Assembly: GCA_030432875.1 (NCBI GenBank)
Contig: JAUILP010000001.1
Span: forward strand, 103,086 to 167,085
Length of the DNA: 64,000 bases
Direction: 5' to 3'
From: Oligoflexia bacterium
GTDB lineage: Bacteria > Bdellovibrionota_B > Oligoflexia > Oligoflexales > JAGOVF01
A model generated the notes under the pieces. It was given only the letters and a program-made list of their open reading frames with translations, ran no database searches and had not been told where the DNA came from. Below, piece after piece: positions 30,389 to 39,020 of this stretch. Position numbers and translations under genes: made by a program. Each line of letters begins with the position of its first letter. The first letter of the stretch is position 1.

Positions 30389-31267
30389 ATGGAAGTGGTT
30401 GTGTTTCTGGTAAAATGGATACCCAAAAATCTGGTCAGTTATATAATAGGCCTTTTTTTTCGACTATTTGTTCCCTACCCCTTGAATTATCCTTACCTTC
30501 GAATTTTGGCTTTTTTATTTCGTGTGGATTTGAGTGAAGCCGATAAGCCGCTGATTATGTATCACAGTTTTGAAGAACTTTTTACAAGAAAACTTAAACC
30601 AGGGTCAAGGCCCTTGGCTACGGGACAAGAAATAATCAGTCCCGTCGATGGTACTTTAATACATCTGCATACCATTAAAGAAGATACCGTCGGGACGATG
30701 CTCAATGTAAAGGGCGTAAAATACGATCTTGCAACCCTGATTTATGGGACCCATCCATTACCTCCCGCGGGAGGGTTTAAGCCAAAAGGCTTCTTTACAA
30801 TATATTTAGCCCCACATAATTATCACCGGGTACATGCTCCTGTTAAGGGAAAGCTGGTTTCAATTTTATACCATCCTGGCACATTATGGCCAGTAAACGC
30901 CCCTTTCGTGAGCAGGGTTCCCCATTTATTTAGCCATAACGAGCGAGTAACCTTTAGCATTAGTACAAAACAAGGTCTTTTTCATGTTATAATGGTGGGA
31001 GCTCTAAATGTTGGAAGGATTTCATCACCATATTTCCCTACATTTATAAGCAATAGTTTGCTGCGCCAAGTAAACTTAAGTAAGATGAGCCTAGATATCG
31101 ATGTCAAGGAAGAGAGTTTAGAGCAGGGAGATGAGCTGGGGACATTTATGCTTGGCTCAACAGTCGTGGTCGTGTGGGAAAATAAAGAGATTTTTGAAAA
31201 CCCAGAGACTTTGCCTTCTTTGCCCCACAAAATTAAGATGGGTGAAGGGATGCTCTCGGAAACGTGA
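30389..31267 (+). CDS. psd: Phosphatidylserine decarboxylase
   Basis: FTRKLKPGSRPL; SPVDGTL; LAPHNYHRVHAPVKG; FMLGSTVVVVWE (LGST autocatalytic pyruvoyl site). Confidence 0.93.
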   Translation: MEVVVFLVKWIPKNLVSYIIGLFFRLFVPYPLNYPYLRILAFLFRVDLSEADKPLIMYHSFEELFTRKLKPGSRPLATGQEIISPVDGTLIHLHTIKEDTVGTMLNVKGVKYDLATLIYGTHPLPPAGGFKPKGFFTIYLAPHNYHRVHAPVKGKLVSILYHPGTLWPVNAPFVSRVPHLFSHNERVTFSISTKQGLFHVIMVGALNVGRISSPYFPTFISNSLLRQVNLSKMSLDIDVKEESLEQGDELGTFMLGSTVVVVWENKEIFENPETLPSLPHKIKMGEGMLSET

Positions 31268-31365
31268 GTAAAGGTACTTAAAACCTGTCCGTCCTGACTA
31301 TTCATTTGTGGATGTGATGCCTTAAAACCAGAAATTAATGTTTTTTATGAAGATTGGAGCAGGAC

Positions 31366-32796
31366 ATGCAAGAGATAATAGAAAAAAAGACTAAACTCAT
31401 TTGGTCACTTGATTGTCGCGTATTTTCTCCTGTTTTAGTTCATGACATACTTGAGGAAAAGTGGGATGGCGTCCGACTTGTTTATGATAAAAAGAGCGCG
31501 TCATTTTTGCTGGATTTTCTACAAAATCTCAAGGGACAAAAGCCGCAAGATAGAACCCCATTTTCCATGCTATTAGATATCGCACAAAATGTTCGTGCAA
31601 ATATTGGCGAGTCTTCACCGACGCTAGAGGTTAAATATGGTGAAGAAGTCATGCTTTATAAAAAAGAACAGAAAAACAAAGATGGCATTTTTATTAATAC
31701 TGAGGATTGGGATTCTCTTTTTTCACAGGATGCCGCAATCTATCTTGGTTACGGTGATGTTATTTTAACGCCTAAGAAATTAAATAATGACGGGATTTTG
31801 TGTGAAGTTAAACAAGGTGGCACTATAAAAAGCAATCAAGAAATCCATGTACCGCTGACGCGAAAAAATCAGGAAATTGAGCCACTACTCAAAATTAATT
31901 TGAAGGAGTTTTTAAGCCTTGGTTGCAACTATCTCATTATTCCTGGGGGGCTAGGGGTTAGTGACATCAATAAATTAAAGAGTCATGTGCAAAAACTTAC
32001 CGATAAACCGGTTTGGTTTCTTCTTAAAGTCGATAGCATTGAAGTGCGTAATCATCTAGCAGATTTGATAGATTCTGTGCATGGGGTTTATATATCACGT
32101 AAAGAAATTTCTCTTACAGCCTCCCCCGCAATCGTGCCAATTCTCACGAAGGAAATCATCCAGTTTTGTTCCAATAGAGGAAAATTGGTTATTACGGCAA
32201 GCGACATGCTTGCCTCAATGAGAGATAAAGCAAGCCCGACAAGAGCCGAAGTTTCGGATATTGCCAATTCAGTTTCTGATGGTACGGACGCTGTCGTTTT
32301 GTCTGAGGAGCTAAGCTATGGCAACCACCATGTTGCGGCACTTCGTTTAATGCATACAATTGTCACCAATGCGGAGGCTGATATTTTTAGTGAAGCGAAT
32401 TGGCAGCGCCAGACGCCGCCTGTAAACACAGAAATAGATGCGATTGCTCTAGCGGCCTTTCAAACGGCAAAACGCATAAACGCCAAAGCGCTTGTGTGTA
32501 TAACGATAAATGGCAACACGGCGCTTCATCTCTCAAGTTTTCGTCCCCCTATTCCTATCATAGCTGTGACCTTTAAAAAGGAGGTTGCCCGGGTTTTATC
32601 GATGGTGCGAGGCGTGTCCTGTTTATGCCTTGATATTAATCCGACCATCGATGAGGTTTTACCCAAAGTAAATGAGATCTTAAAAAAAGAAGAAGCTTGG
32701 TTGCGGGTGGGTGATTCTATTGTTTTTGTAGCCTTATCGCTTTCGCCGCTAGGTACCGAATCCAGCAATTTAGTTACGATTCAAAAAATCACCTAA
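31366..32796 (+). CDS. Divergent pyruvate kinase-like protein, possibly non-canonical or catalytically altered
   Basis: PK-like B-domain segment (IYLGYGDVILTPKKL...EVKQGGTIKSNQEIHVP) and MLASMRDKASPTRAEVSDIANSVSDGTDAVVLSEE, but several canonical active-site residues are replaced. Confidence 0.7.
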   Translation: MQEIIEKKTKLIWSLDCRVFSPVLVHDILEEKWDGVRLVYDKKSASFLLDFLQNLKGQKPQDRTPFSMLLDIAQNVRANIGESSPTLEVKYGEEVMLYKKEQKNKDGIFINTEDWDSLFSQDAAIYLGYGDVILTPKKLNNDGILCEVKQGGTIKSNQEIHVPLTRKNQEIEPLLKINLKEFLSLGCNYLIIPGGLGVSDINKLKSHVQKLTDKPVWFLLKVDSIEVRNHLADLIDSVHGVYISRKEISLTASPAIVPILTKEIIQFCSNRGKLVITASDMLASMRDKASPTRAEVSDIANSVSDGTDAVVLSEELSYGNHHVAALRLMHTIVTNAEADIFSEANWQRQTPPVNTEIDAIALAAFQTAKRINAKALVCITINGNTALHLSSFRPPIPIIAVTFKKEVARVLSMVRGVSCLCLDINPTIDEVLPKVNEILKKEEAWLRVGDSIVFVALSLSPLGTESSNLVTIQKIT

Positions 32797-32808
32797 AGTA
32801 CTTAAAAA

Positions 32809-33390
32809 ATGGAAAAAGATTTAAAGTTTATTGAAATTGAGCATAAATTCCTGGTGGATAGCTCCTTTGATCGCCTACTATTTGAAAAAAAAATCCTAGC
32901 CTTAAATTTTTTAGAAAAAAAGACCAAAATTACTGTTGATGACACTTATATCGTGACCGCGGCCTACCCCCGCTATATTTATCGGCATCGCATTGATGCG
33001 GAGTTACAGCAGTTGAGCCTTAAATCAATGGGCGAGGATAGTGAAACTCGGGTTGAAGTGAACCTCAATTTACTGCCTCAAAGTACAGGCAATCAACTTG
33101 AGAATGCCCTTGCCTTTTTACAAGGACAACAGATTAGGGGTGTTTATCCTCTGCGGAAAAAAGTGTGGGCTTACTATTTTCCTGATATGGAAATCGTATA
33201 CTATGAGGCATCCTATAAAGAAAAAACGCTGAATTGCGTCGAGTTTGAGAGCAAATATCAGGGCACACAGCGGGAGTCTATAAACGCTATAGAACGGTAT
33301 GAGAAACTGTTGGATTTTCATCCGACTTCTAGGTCTCATAAATCATTATTTGATCTGTTGGTTTTGCCGGAATTAAGCGATTTTCTCTAG
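32809..33390 (+). CDS. CYTH-domain (triphosphate tunnel) protein
   Basis: N-terminal IEIEHKFLV (ExExK), alternating charged beta-strand pattern (RYIYRHRIDAELQQLSLKS, ETRVEVNLNL). Confidence 0.75.
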   Translation: MEKDLKFIEIEHKFLVDSSFDRLLFEKKILALNFLEKKTKITVDDTYIVTAAYPRYIYRHRIDAELQQLSLKSMGEDSETRVEVNLNLLPQSTGNQLENALAFLQGQQIRGVYPLRKKVWAYYFPDMEIVYYEASYKEKTLNCVEFESKYQGTQRESINAIERYEKLLDFHPTSRSHKSLFDLLVLPELSDFL

Positions 33391-33632
33391 AGGTTTTTGC
33401 ATCTAGCTGGTCTGCTGCTTTCTAAAACCCTTTTCAACTTTCCAGGGCTACCAAAGCAAATGCTCTGTCACCGTATTTGGAACATTTTGTCTAACAAAGC
33501 CTTGAAAATAGCAAAGGTGCCGAGCTTTTTCTTTAAAGTTACATTGCCCATAAATACCTGTTTATAAAAGTGTTAGGTATATTATCTTAAGATTAATGGC
33601 ATGAAATTTCCGCCCTCCGAGTCTAAAATATA

Positions 33633-33685
33633 GTTTACAAAAATGTAAATAAAACAGTTATCATTTTTCAAACTAGATCTATATT
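33633..33685 (+). promoter_or_regulatory. 53-bp promoter-like module, copy A
   Basis: GTTTACAAAAATGTAAATAAAACAGTTATCATTTTTCAAACTAGATCTATATT; 43/53 ungapped identity to 38068..38016(-); contains TTTACA-AAAA-TGTAAA and TTATCA-16-TATATT. Confidence 0.6.
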
Positions 33686-33826
33686 CCATTTCCGTATTGT
33701 CCTATTTTGAAAAGGTTAGGCAATTAACCGCAAAACTGAAAGGATATCAAAATGTACGGTCAATTATTAGCGAAGTTAACTTATTACGACTTATTGTTAC
33801 CCAGATTACTCAAGAAAGGAATGAGC

Positions 33827-34408
33827 ATGAAAAATACATTTAAATATTTAGGCGGAATTATTTTGGCATCAACGCTATTATTTTCAAATCTCTATGCAGG
33901 AGCCCCTATCCCTATTCTTACATGCCCAACAACAGAACGACCGTTGGGGCAACAGAAATTGGATGTTGGAGAGCAACTAAAAAACTTTATCAGTGAAGAT
34001 ATTCTAGAAGGTTTTTTAGAAAGAATGGACGGAGAATTTTCCATCGAACTTAGGTCCTCTCTCATTACAGGGTCAGGTACTGGCTGTAGTAGTACGAGGC
34101 ATATTGCTTTAGAATTTTCCATTGATGCTAATAAAATTGAGGCGTTAGTTTCTCCTAAGTCCAGTGAAGTTTCCGCGTTAGTTGTTATTAATTGGCTGGA
34201 AAATACCAAAATAAGGACAATGATTAAGCAATTAAAGATAACTCGTCCCTTTAGTGCTTCTTGGTATAGCAATTTTTACATAGAGCCTTCAAGTTCTTTA
34301 TATACCCACCTCCTTGAAGGTCAATTCATTACAATAACCATTAAAGATCTACCTCTGTGGTTTGCTCATGGGCAACAGTTTGAGTTTAATGATAGGAGTT
34401 TTGAATAG
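33827..34408 (+). CDS. Secreted protein of unknown function
   Basis: Signal peptide MKNTFKYLGGIILASTLLFSNLYAGA with RBS AAAGGA; an in-frame upstream ATG at 33752 also has an RBS. Confidence 0.65.
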   Translation: MKNTFKYLGGIILASTLLFSNLYAGAPIPILTCPTTERPLGQQKLDVGEQLKNFISEDILEGFLERMDGEFSIELRSSLITGSGTGCSSTRHIALEFSIDANKIEALVSPKSSEVSALVVINWLENTKIRTMIKQLKITRPFSASWYSNFYIEPSSSLYTHLLEGQFITITIKDLPLWFAHGQQFEFNDRSFE

Positions 34409-34435
34409 TCCAAGGAAAGATAATTCCGTTATGAT

Positions 34436-34474
34436 TGTTACTGAAGTTACACTTCTCCTGTAGCTTCAGTAACA
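34436..34474 (+). terminator. Long hairpin downstream of secreted-protein gene
   Basis: TGTTACTGAAG / CTTCAGTAACA perfect 11-bp stem, inner TACA/TGTA pairing; only a weak T-tract follows. Confidence 0.5.
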
Positions 34475-34719
34475 GCGTTTAATCTCTCATGATAAGTTGA
34501 GTAAATAGATCCAAGTTTATCAATTCAATTCAATTTAATGTGAATCAGCTCAGCTTCAAATTAAACTAACCTTTTTACATCAATTAATTTTGTCGCCAGT
34601 AATTTTGGGTCTTTTTAGCTAAAATAAAGTTCATGAATTGATTTTTAGCAATTTTTCAACCGTAAATTAAAGACTCTACTGACTGAAGAAACAGGCGAAA
34701 CAAAATCGTGAGGAGGGGT

Positions 34720-34791
34720 ATGACCAAATTGGCATCATTTTTTGAGATGATTTCTTCAAAGTTTAAAATATTAGGAATTTTTAACACCTAG
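34720..34791 (+). CDS. Candidate 23-aa amphipathic peptide ORF
   Basis: ATG...TAG encoding MTKLASFFEMISSKFKILGIFNT, purine-rich GTGAGGAGGGGT directly upstream; not in the supplied ORF list because of its length. Confidence 0.35.
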   Translation: MTKLASFFEMISSKFKILGIFNT

Positions 34792-35591
34792 ATGCCAAAC
34801 CAATCAATATTAAGACAGTATAATACGCTTGGCTTAGACTTTCCGACGCTTTTGGATAGATCTTCAATAAATTGTGTTAGCTCTCTCTTTATTCTTTTCG
34901 CATCTGCTGAAGAAATGCACATCGGGGCGGTGAAGAAAAGGTTGGAATTATCTGCTAGCTCCATTTTATTAAACCCTTTGAGGCGCCATTGAATTTGACG
35001 CCACCTTATATGATGGGAAGTCGCCTCTAAGTGAAAGCGTTGGGTAGTTGGTAATATGCGTCCAGCTTGCATAATGACAAAACCATTTTCAGAGAGAAAG
35101 TCACAAATATCACTGGCTTTCGCAATGCTTAGTTTAAAATATTTTGCTAAGGCATCTAGGGTCTGGAGGTCTTTTATTCCTACCGCGATTCTAAACGCGG
35201 CGTAGAGGCAGTCGGAGTAGTAGCGATTTTTGACACTCTCACTTAGGTGTATATTTTGGGGTAAGCGGTGCTGCAATTGCTGCATTTGTAGCTGATAGCC
35301 TTCCAGTTCTTTTTGATAGTATTGGGCGAGTTTATAGGATCCTGCGCGAGCCTTACGTAGCATCAGTAGAAAAAACTGAGATTCCTTCGGTGTTAACGCT
35401 AGGTATTCTGTTAAATCAAGGCCCTGTTCTTCTGTTAAATTTCGTTCTCCTTTAAAAACTAAACTGATTGCAACAGTACTCATGTTTAAGGCTAGAGCTA
35501 TTTTCCGAAATTGCCCGTAGCCTTTTTTAGGCATCGAATCAATTTTTTTTTTAACAAATTCTTTATAATCGTCGAAGTCAAAAATATTCAT
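34788..35591 (-). CDS. TIGR02147/DUF4423-type protein with N-terminal HTH-like region
   Basis: FDFDDYKEFVKKKIDSMPKKGYGQFRKIALALNMSTVAISLVFKGERNLTEEQGLDLTEYLALTPKESQFFLLMLRKARAGS is the family pattern. Confidence 0.85.
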   Translation of the reverse strand: MNIFDFDDYKEFVKKKIDSMPKKGYGQFRKIALALNMSTVAISLVFKGERNLTEEQGLDLTEYLALTPKESQFFLLMLRKARAGSYKLAQYYQKELEGYQLQMQQLQHRLPQNIHLSESVKNRYYSDCLYAAFRIAVGIKDLQTLDALAKYFKLSIAKASDICDFLSENGFVIMQAGRILPTTQRFHLEATSHHIRWRQIQWRLKGFNKMELADNSNLFFTAPMCISSADAKRIKRELTQFIEDLSKSVGKSKPSVLYCLNIDWFGI

Positions 35592-37285
35592 TTAACAGAG
35601 TTCTCATTGATTTTTTCATCGAGTTCACAATGAACATAGATTTTATCTTTTAGCTCCCCTTGTGGCTCTAAGGAGCTGTCCTTAATTAAATAGGTAAACG
35701 ATGGATGAAGGGAGTCAATTAACAGTATCTGATATTGGTGTTCACCTGTTTTAAATGTGTACTCATCCTGACGCATTCCAATTAATGTCCGCGAAGCAGT
35801 GGGAGAATTAGCATTAACTTCAACTGAGAGGAGAGTAAGGGGCGAAGGATATTGTCGTTCTATTTCTTCGAGCTTAATCTCAATTTCACCAAGTTTTAAA
35901 AATTTCGGCTTATTTTCTAACACTATGTCGGCTGCAATCTCCATGAAACCATCTTTTCCTCCCAAATGAAGGAGCTGGCAGCTAGTCATTTTTCTGGTTG
36001 CAGAATTTATTTTTAGCCGAATGAAACTATTGGAGAAGTTTTTAGACTCTAGAAAAGTGATGTAAGAAGATTTTTTCATTGAATAAATACTATTAGGCAT
36101 TTCTTGCTCTCCCAATAATTGTAGCACCTGATCCTTCAGGAGCCGTAATCGTAGGTATATGCTCGGCAAATCTTGTAATACTAATTGGTATTCATGAGGC
36201 GTTAAAGAACGTCGGTTTATTCCTGCACTAAAACACTCTATGAAATTGAAAATTTTTAACTGATTAAGGGTATGGTTAAGAGAAGAAGGAAAGAAGAGCG
36301 AGTCACCAAGAATGATTTCCTTATCGTGGATTACTTCAGGAACTTTTAATAATAGTGGACACAATGTCTGACGAGATGTCGACCAATCGGCTAAACTTAA
36401 AAATAATTCATTGATCATGACATCAGGCTGTTGATATAGCTGAACCAAAGTATTCTTTATGTTATCGTCAAGAATAAATATCTTCTGTTCGATAAACATA
36501 TTTTGCACAGACTGTGATGTAGGTTCATCATAATCGTAAAAGTGGGCGATTTCATGTACGACAAGGCTAAGGAGTTGTTTAGGTAAACTTTCAGCTGAAA
36601 GTTGCGTCAGTCGTTGTAGGCTTAAACAAATATGACCTTGTTGATTAATACTGGCGGTTTTTTCAGCTAAACCGTCTAAACAGGCAGAGCTTTGCAGGTG
36701 AAAGCTTAGTTGTTCACTGGATAAAACGGTAAAAATATTCTCGTACCGATATTTATTGCCATAAATGAAGGCTTGAAGAACCTTAAAGTTGCCGGGATAT
36801 ATAGGGCCGATAGCTTTGGGATTATGAGGATCAAGGTCATTTAGTAGAACATCAAGCCGACGAAATATTTTCAACAGCTCCTCTGGTAAGGTAGCCATCA
36901 AAATACGCACTTGCTCTTCTGTGGCAAAAATAGGATCGCCACCTGATGTGTCGATCATTCCGCCCCCCTCGTTATTCTCGGTATTCTTACTTGCTATAGT
37001 CAGGTTTGTATTGCCTCGAGTATGACCAGGTAATGAAAAAAGGTCTGACGCCTCATCTGGGCCCTCAGAAATGGGGGTTGGAACAATGATTAAGTTATCG
37101 TTTTGGGATGGTGTATGAGGACTCTTATTTTCATTATAAACTGTGGGCGGTGGCTGTCGTTGTGGTCTCAGACAAGAACATGCTAACAGCATCATTAATC
37201 CCGCGAGAAAATAATTAACCCATTTAGAGTGCGAGCATTTTTTTGAGGTCACGTGAAATCTCGAGTGTTGAATTTGTGTAATCAT
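35588..37285 (-). CDS. Putative lipoprotein with HEIAH metalloprotease-like motif
   Basis: LMMLLACSC lipobox; LLSLVVHEIAHFYDYDEPTSQ. ATGA overlap with the downstream regulator gene. Start set at MITQIQ; ORF extends to 37324. Confidence 0.65.
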   Translation of the reverse strand: MITQIQHSRFHVTSKKCSHSKWVNYFLAGLMMLLACSCLRPQRQPPPTVYNENKSPHTPSQNDNLIIVPTPISEGPDEASDLFSLPGHTRGNTNLTIASKNTENNEGGGMIDTSGGDPIFATEEQVRILMATLPEELLKIFRRLDVLLNDLDPHNPKAIGPIYPGNFKVLQAFIYGNKYRYENIFTVLSSEQLSFHLQSSACLDGLAEKTASINQQGHICLSLQRLTQLSAESLPKQLLSLVVHEIAHFYDYDEPTSQSVQNMFIEQKIFILDDNIKNTLVQLYQQPDVMINELFLSLADWSTSRQTLCPLLLKVPEVIHDKEIILGDSLFFPSSLNHTLNQLKIFNFIECFSAGINRRSLTPHEYQLVLQDLPSIYLRLRLLKDQVLQLLGEQEMPNSIYSMKKSSYITFLESKNFSNSFIRLKINSATRKMTSCQLLHLGGKDGFMEIAADIVLENKPKFLKLGEIEIKLEEIERQYPSPLTLLSVEVNANSPTASRTLIGMRQDEYTFKTGEHQYQILLIDSLHPSFTYLIKDSSLEPQGELKDKIYVHCELDEKINENSVK

Positions 37286-37949
37286 CTTGGCAGACGCCGT
37301 ACCATTTCCCCTGGGTCTGCTCAATAAAATCTATAATTACGTCACTAGCCGAAGCAAAAGGGGGGCAGTTAACGTCGGTATGAGCAACAAAGCCGTAGGC
37401 ACGCACATCTTTGCCAATTCTGTATTGATAAAACTCAAGCAATTTTATCAAGCTTGCCGCAGTAGTTTGAGAATCGGTATATTCATCTTCATCGGTAATA
37501 TATATTATCGCCATTTTCGATGCTTCACAATTGCCTGAAGAAGGTTTGCAAAGTTTTTCATCTAACATATCATCCAGAAGCATTTGCGTTTTTTTTAGGC
37601 CTCTTTCATAGGCGTCTCCGACTTTATTTTGTAGGACATTTTGTTCAAATGAGGTGTCATAATTAGAGGAAGCCGCTGAAATTCGTGGGCTAGATAGATC
37701 TTTGGTATCTGTCGTAATAAAGGTGATGTGCCAATCACTTTTGCCAATGTAAGCCAGTAGCGGATGGAGCTGCGAAGCCATGTTTAGTTGCCACTTACCC
37801 ATCGAATAGGAATTATCCACTACTATAACGATTTCAAGGCTATTACGGGGCAGAAGATTTTCGATTCCTGTTTGGCTCATAGCTAGATTGAAAGTCGCAA
37901 GAGGCAAAAAACCGCATAAAGTTAACTGTGCTAATAATCGACGGGACAT
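37224..37949 (-). CDS. Secreted von Willebrand factor A domain protein
   Basis: Signal MSRRLLAQLTLCGFLPLATFNLAMS with RBS AAAGG; LEIVIVVDNSYSMGKW (DxSxS MIDAS) and MAIIYITDEDEYTD. Confidence 0.85.
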   Translation of the reverse strand: MSRRLLAQLTLCGFLPLATFNLAMSQTGIENLLPRNSLEIVIVVDNSYSMGKWQLNMASQLHPLLAYIGKSDWHITFITTDTKDLSSPRISAASSNYDTSFEQNVLQNKVGDAYERGLKKTQMLLDDMLDEKLCKPSSGNCEASKMAIIYITDEDEYTDSQTTAASLIKLLEFYQYRIGKDVRAYGFVAHTDVNCPPFASASDVIIDFIEQTQGKWYGVCQDDYTNSTLEISRDLKKMLAL

Positions 37950-37974
37950 TGTAGTGACCTTTCTTCTTTGGGGG

Positions 37975-38004
37975 GTTATATCCAATATTCGCAGGATATG
38001 TCAA
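37975..38004 (-). promoter_or_regulatory. Second sigma70-like promoter upstream of VWA gene
   Basis: TTGACA-18-TATAAC on the minus strand. Confidence 0.4.
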
Positions 38005-38015
38005 GACGAAAGAAA

Positions 38016-38068
38016 AATATAGATCTGGCATGAAAATTGTTAACGACTTGATTAACATTTTTGTAAAC
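38016..38068 (-). promoter_or_regulatory. 53-bp promoter-like module, copy B
   Basis: GTTTACAAAAATGTTAATCAAGTCGTTAACAATTTTCATGCCAGATCTATATT; TTAACA-16-TATATT; ~65 bp upstream of the VWA operon start. Confidence 0.6.
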
Positions 38069-38184
38069 AAAAATTACTATTTTACAGCGCTTTGGGTTGA
38101 GAAAAACAGTGGCAAAAAAATTAAAATTATCTCTCTCAATGCGAACCCCTGAATCGCGATGTGTTTTCCCAAGGGCAACATCTC

Positions 38185-38988
38185 CTAGCAAATAAAATCA
38201 GGTGTGTTGCTTAAGTCAACATCTTCTATCGCATAAAAACCAGGTTTTTGCTGTATAAGCCAAGAGCATAAGGTCAGGGCCCCGCGGGCAAAGAGTGTGC
38301 GAGAATAGGCGCGGTGCGTAATAATGATTTCTTCTTCTTCTCCCATCAGGCGTAACGTATGCTCTCCAAAAACACCCCCCCCACGGAGGGCGTGCATGGG
38401 TTTTTGAGGGACCGGGATCTTTTTCTTTTCGCCAGCTTTAACTAAGGCCTCTTGTAAAATAAGAGCTGTTCCACTGGGGGCATCTTTTTTTAGTCTGTGA
38501 TGTGTTTCGATGATTTCGTAATCAAAACCCTGTTTTATGAGGGCTAAGGCTAAAGGAATGCCAAGACTTAGCATGAGAGAAATTCCTTGTGAAGTATTTG
38601 CTGCTACCAAAACTCGGTGATTTTCCTTGGCGCTAAAATCACGCCAGGCTTTTATGGCGCTTTTGTCTAAGCCAGTTGTTGCGATGAGAATTGTTTTTTC
38701 TTCTATTGAGCGAGAAGCCAGAGCTGACAACAGTTGGGCGTTGCCGACTGGCAAACTCACGTCAATAATGATCTCAGATTCAAGTAATTTTTCGCCAAAA
38801 GCAATTTCATTGAAGGGCGTTTTTTCAGCCAGATGTTCCTTGCCGGTAAATAAAAACCGAGAAGAGTTTCCGCCGAGCACAGAAATTTTTGATGTCCAGG
38901 CTGGGTCTTTAAGGAGCTCCACGATATTTTGGCCTAAACGCCCAGTAAAGCCACTTATCCAGAGTTTTTGGGGTTTTGTATTTTTCAT
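38185..38988 (-). CDS. dapB: 4-hydroxy-tetrahydrodipicolinate reductase
   Basis: GFTGRLGQNIVELL; EIIETHHRLKKDAPSGTALIL. Confidence 0.93.
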   Translation of the reverse strand: MKNTKPQKLWISGFTGRLGQNIVELLKDPAWTSKISVLGGNSSRFLFTGKEHLAEKTPFNEIAFGEKLLESEIIIDVSLPVGNAQLLSALASRSIEEKTILIATTGLDKSAIKAWRDFSAKENHRVLVAANTSQGISLMLSLGIPLALALIKQGFDYEIIETHHRLKKDAPSGTALILQEALVKAGEKKKIPVPQKPMHALRGGGVFGEHTLRLMGEEEEIIITHRAYSRTLFARGALTLCSWLIQQKPGFYAIEDVDLSNTPDFIC

Positions 38989-39020
38989 AATCGGAACTCA
39001 TTTATCTCATTTTAGAAACA

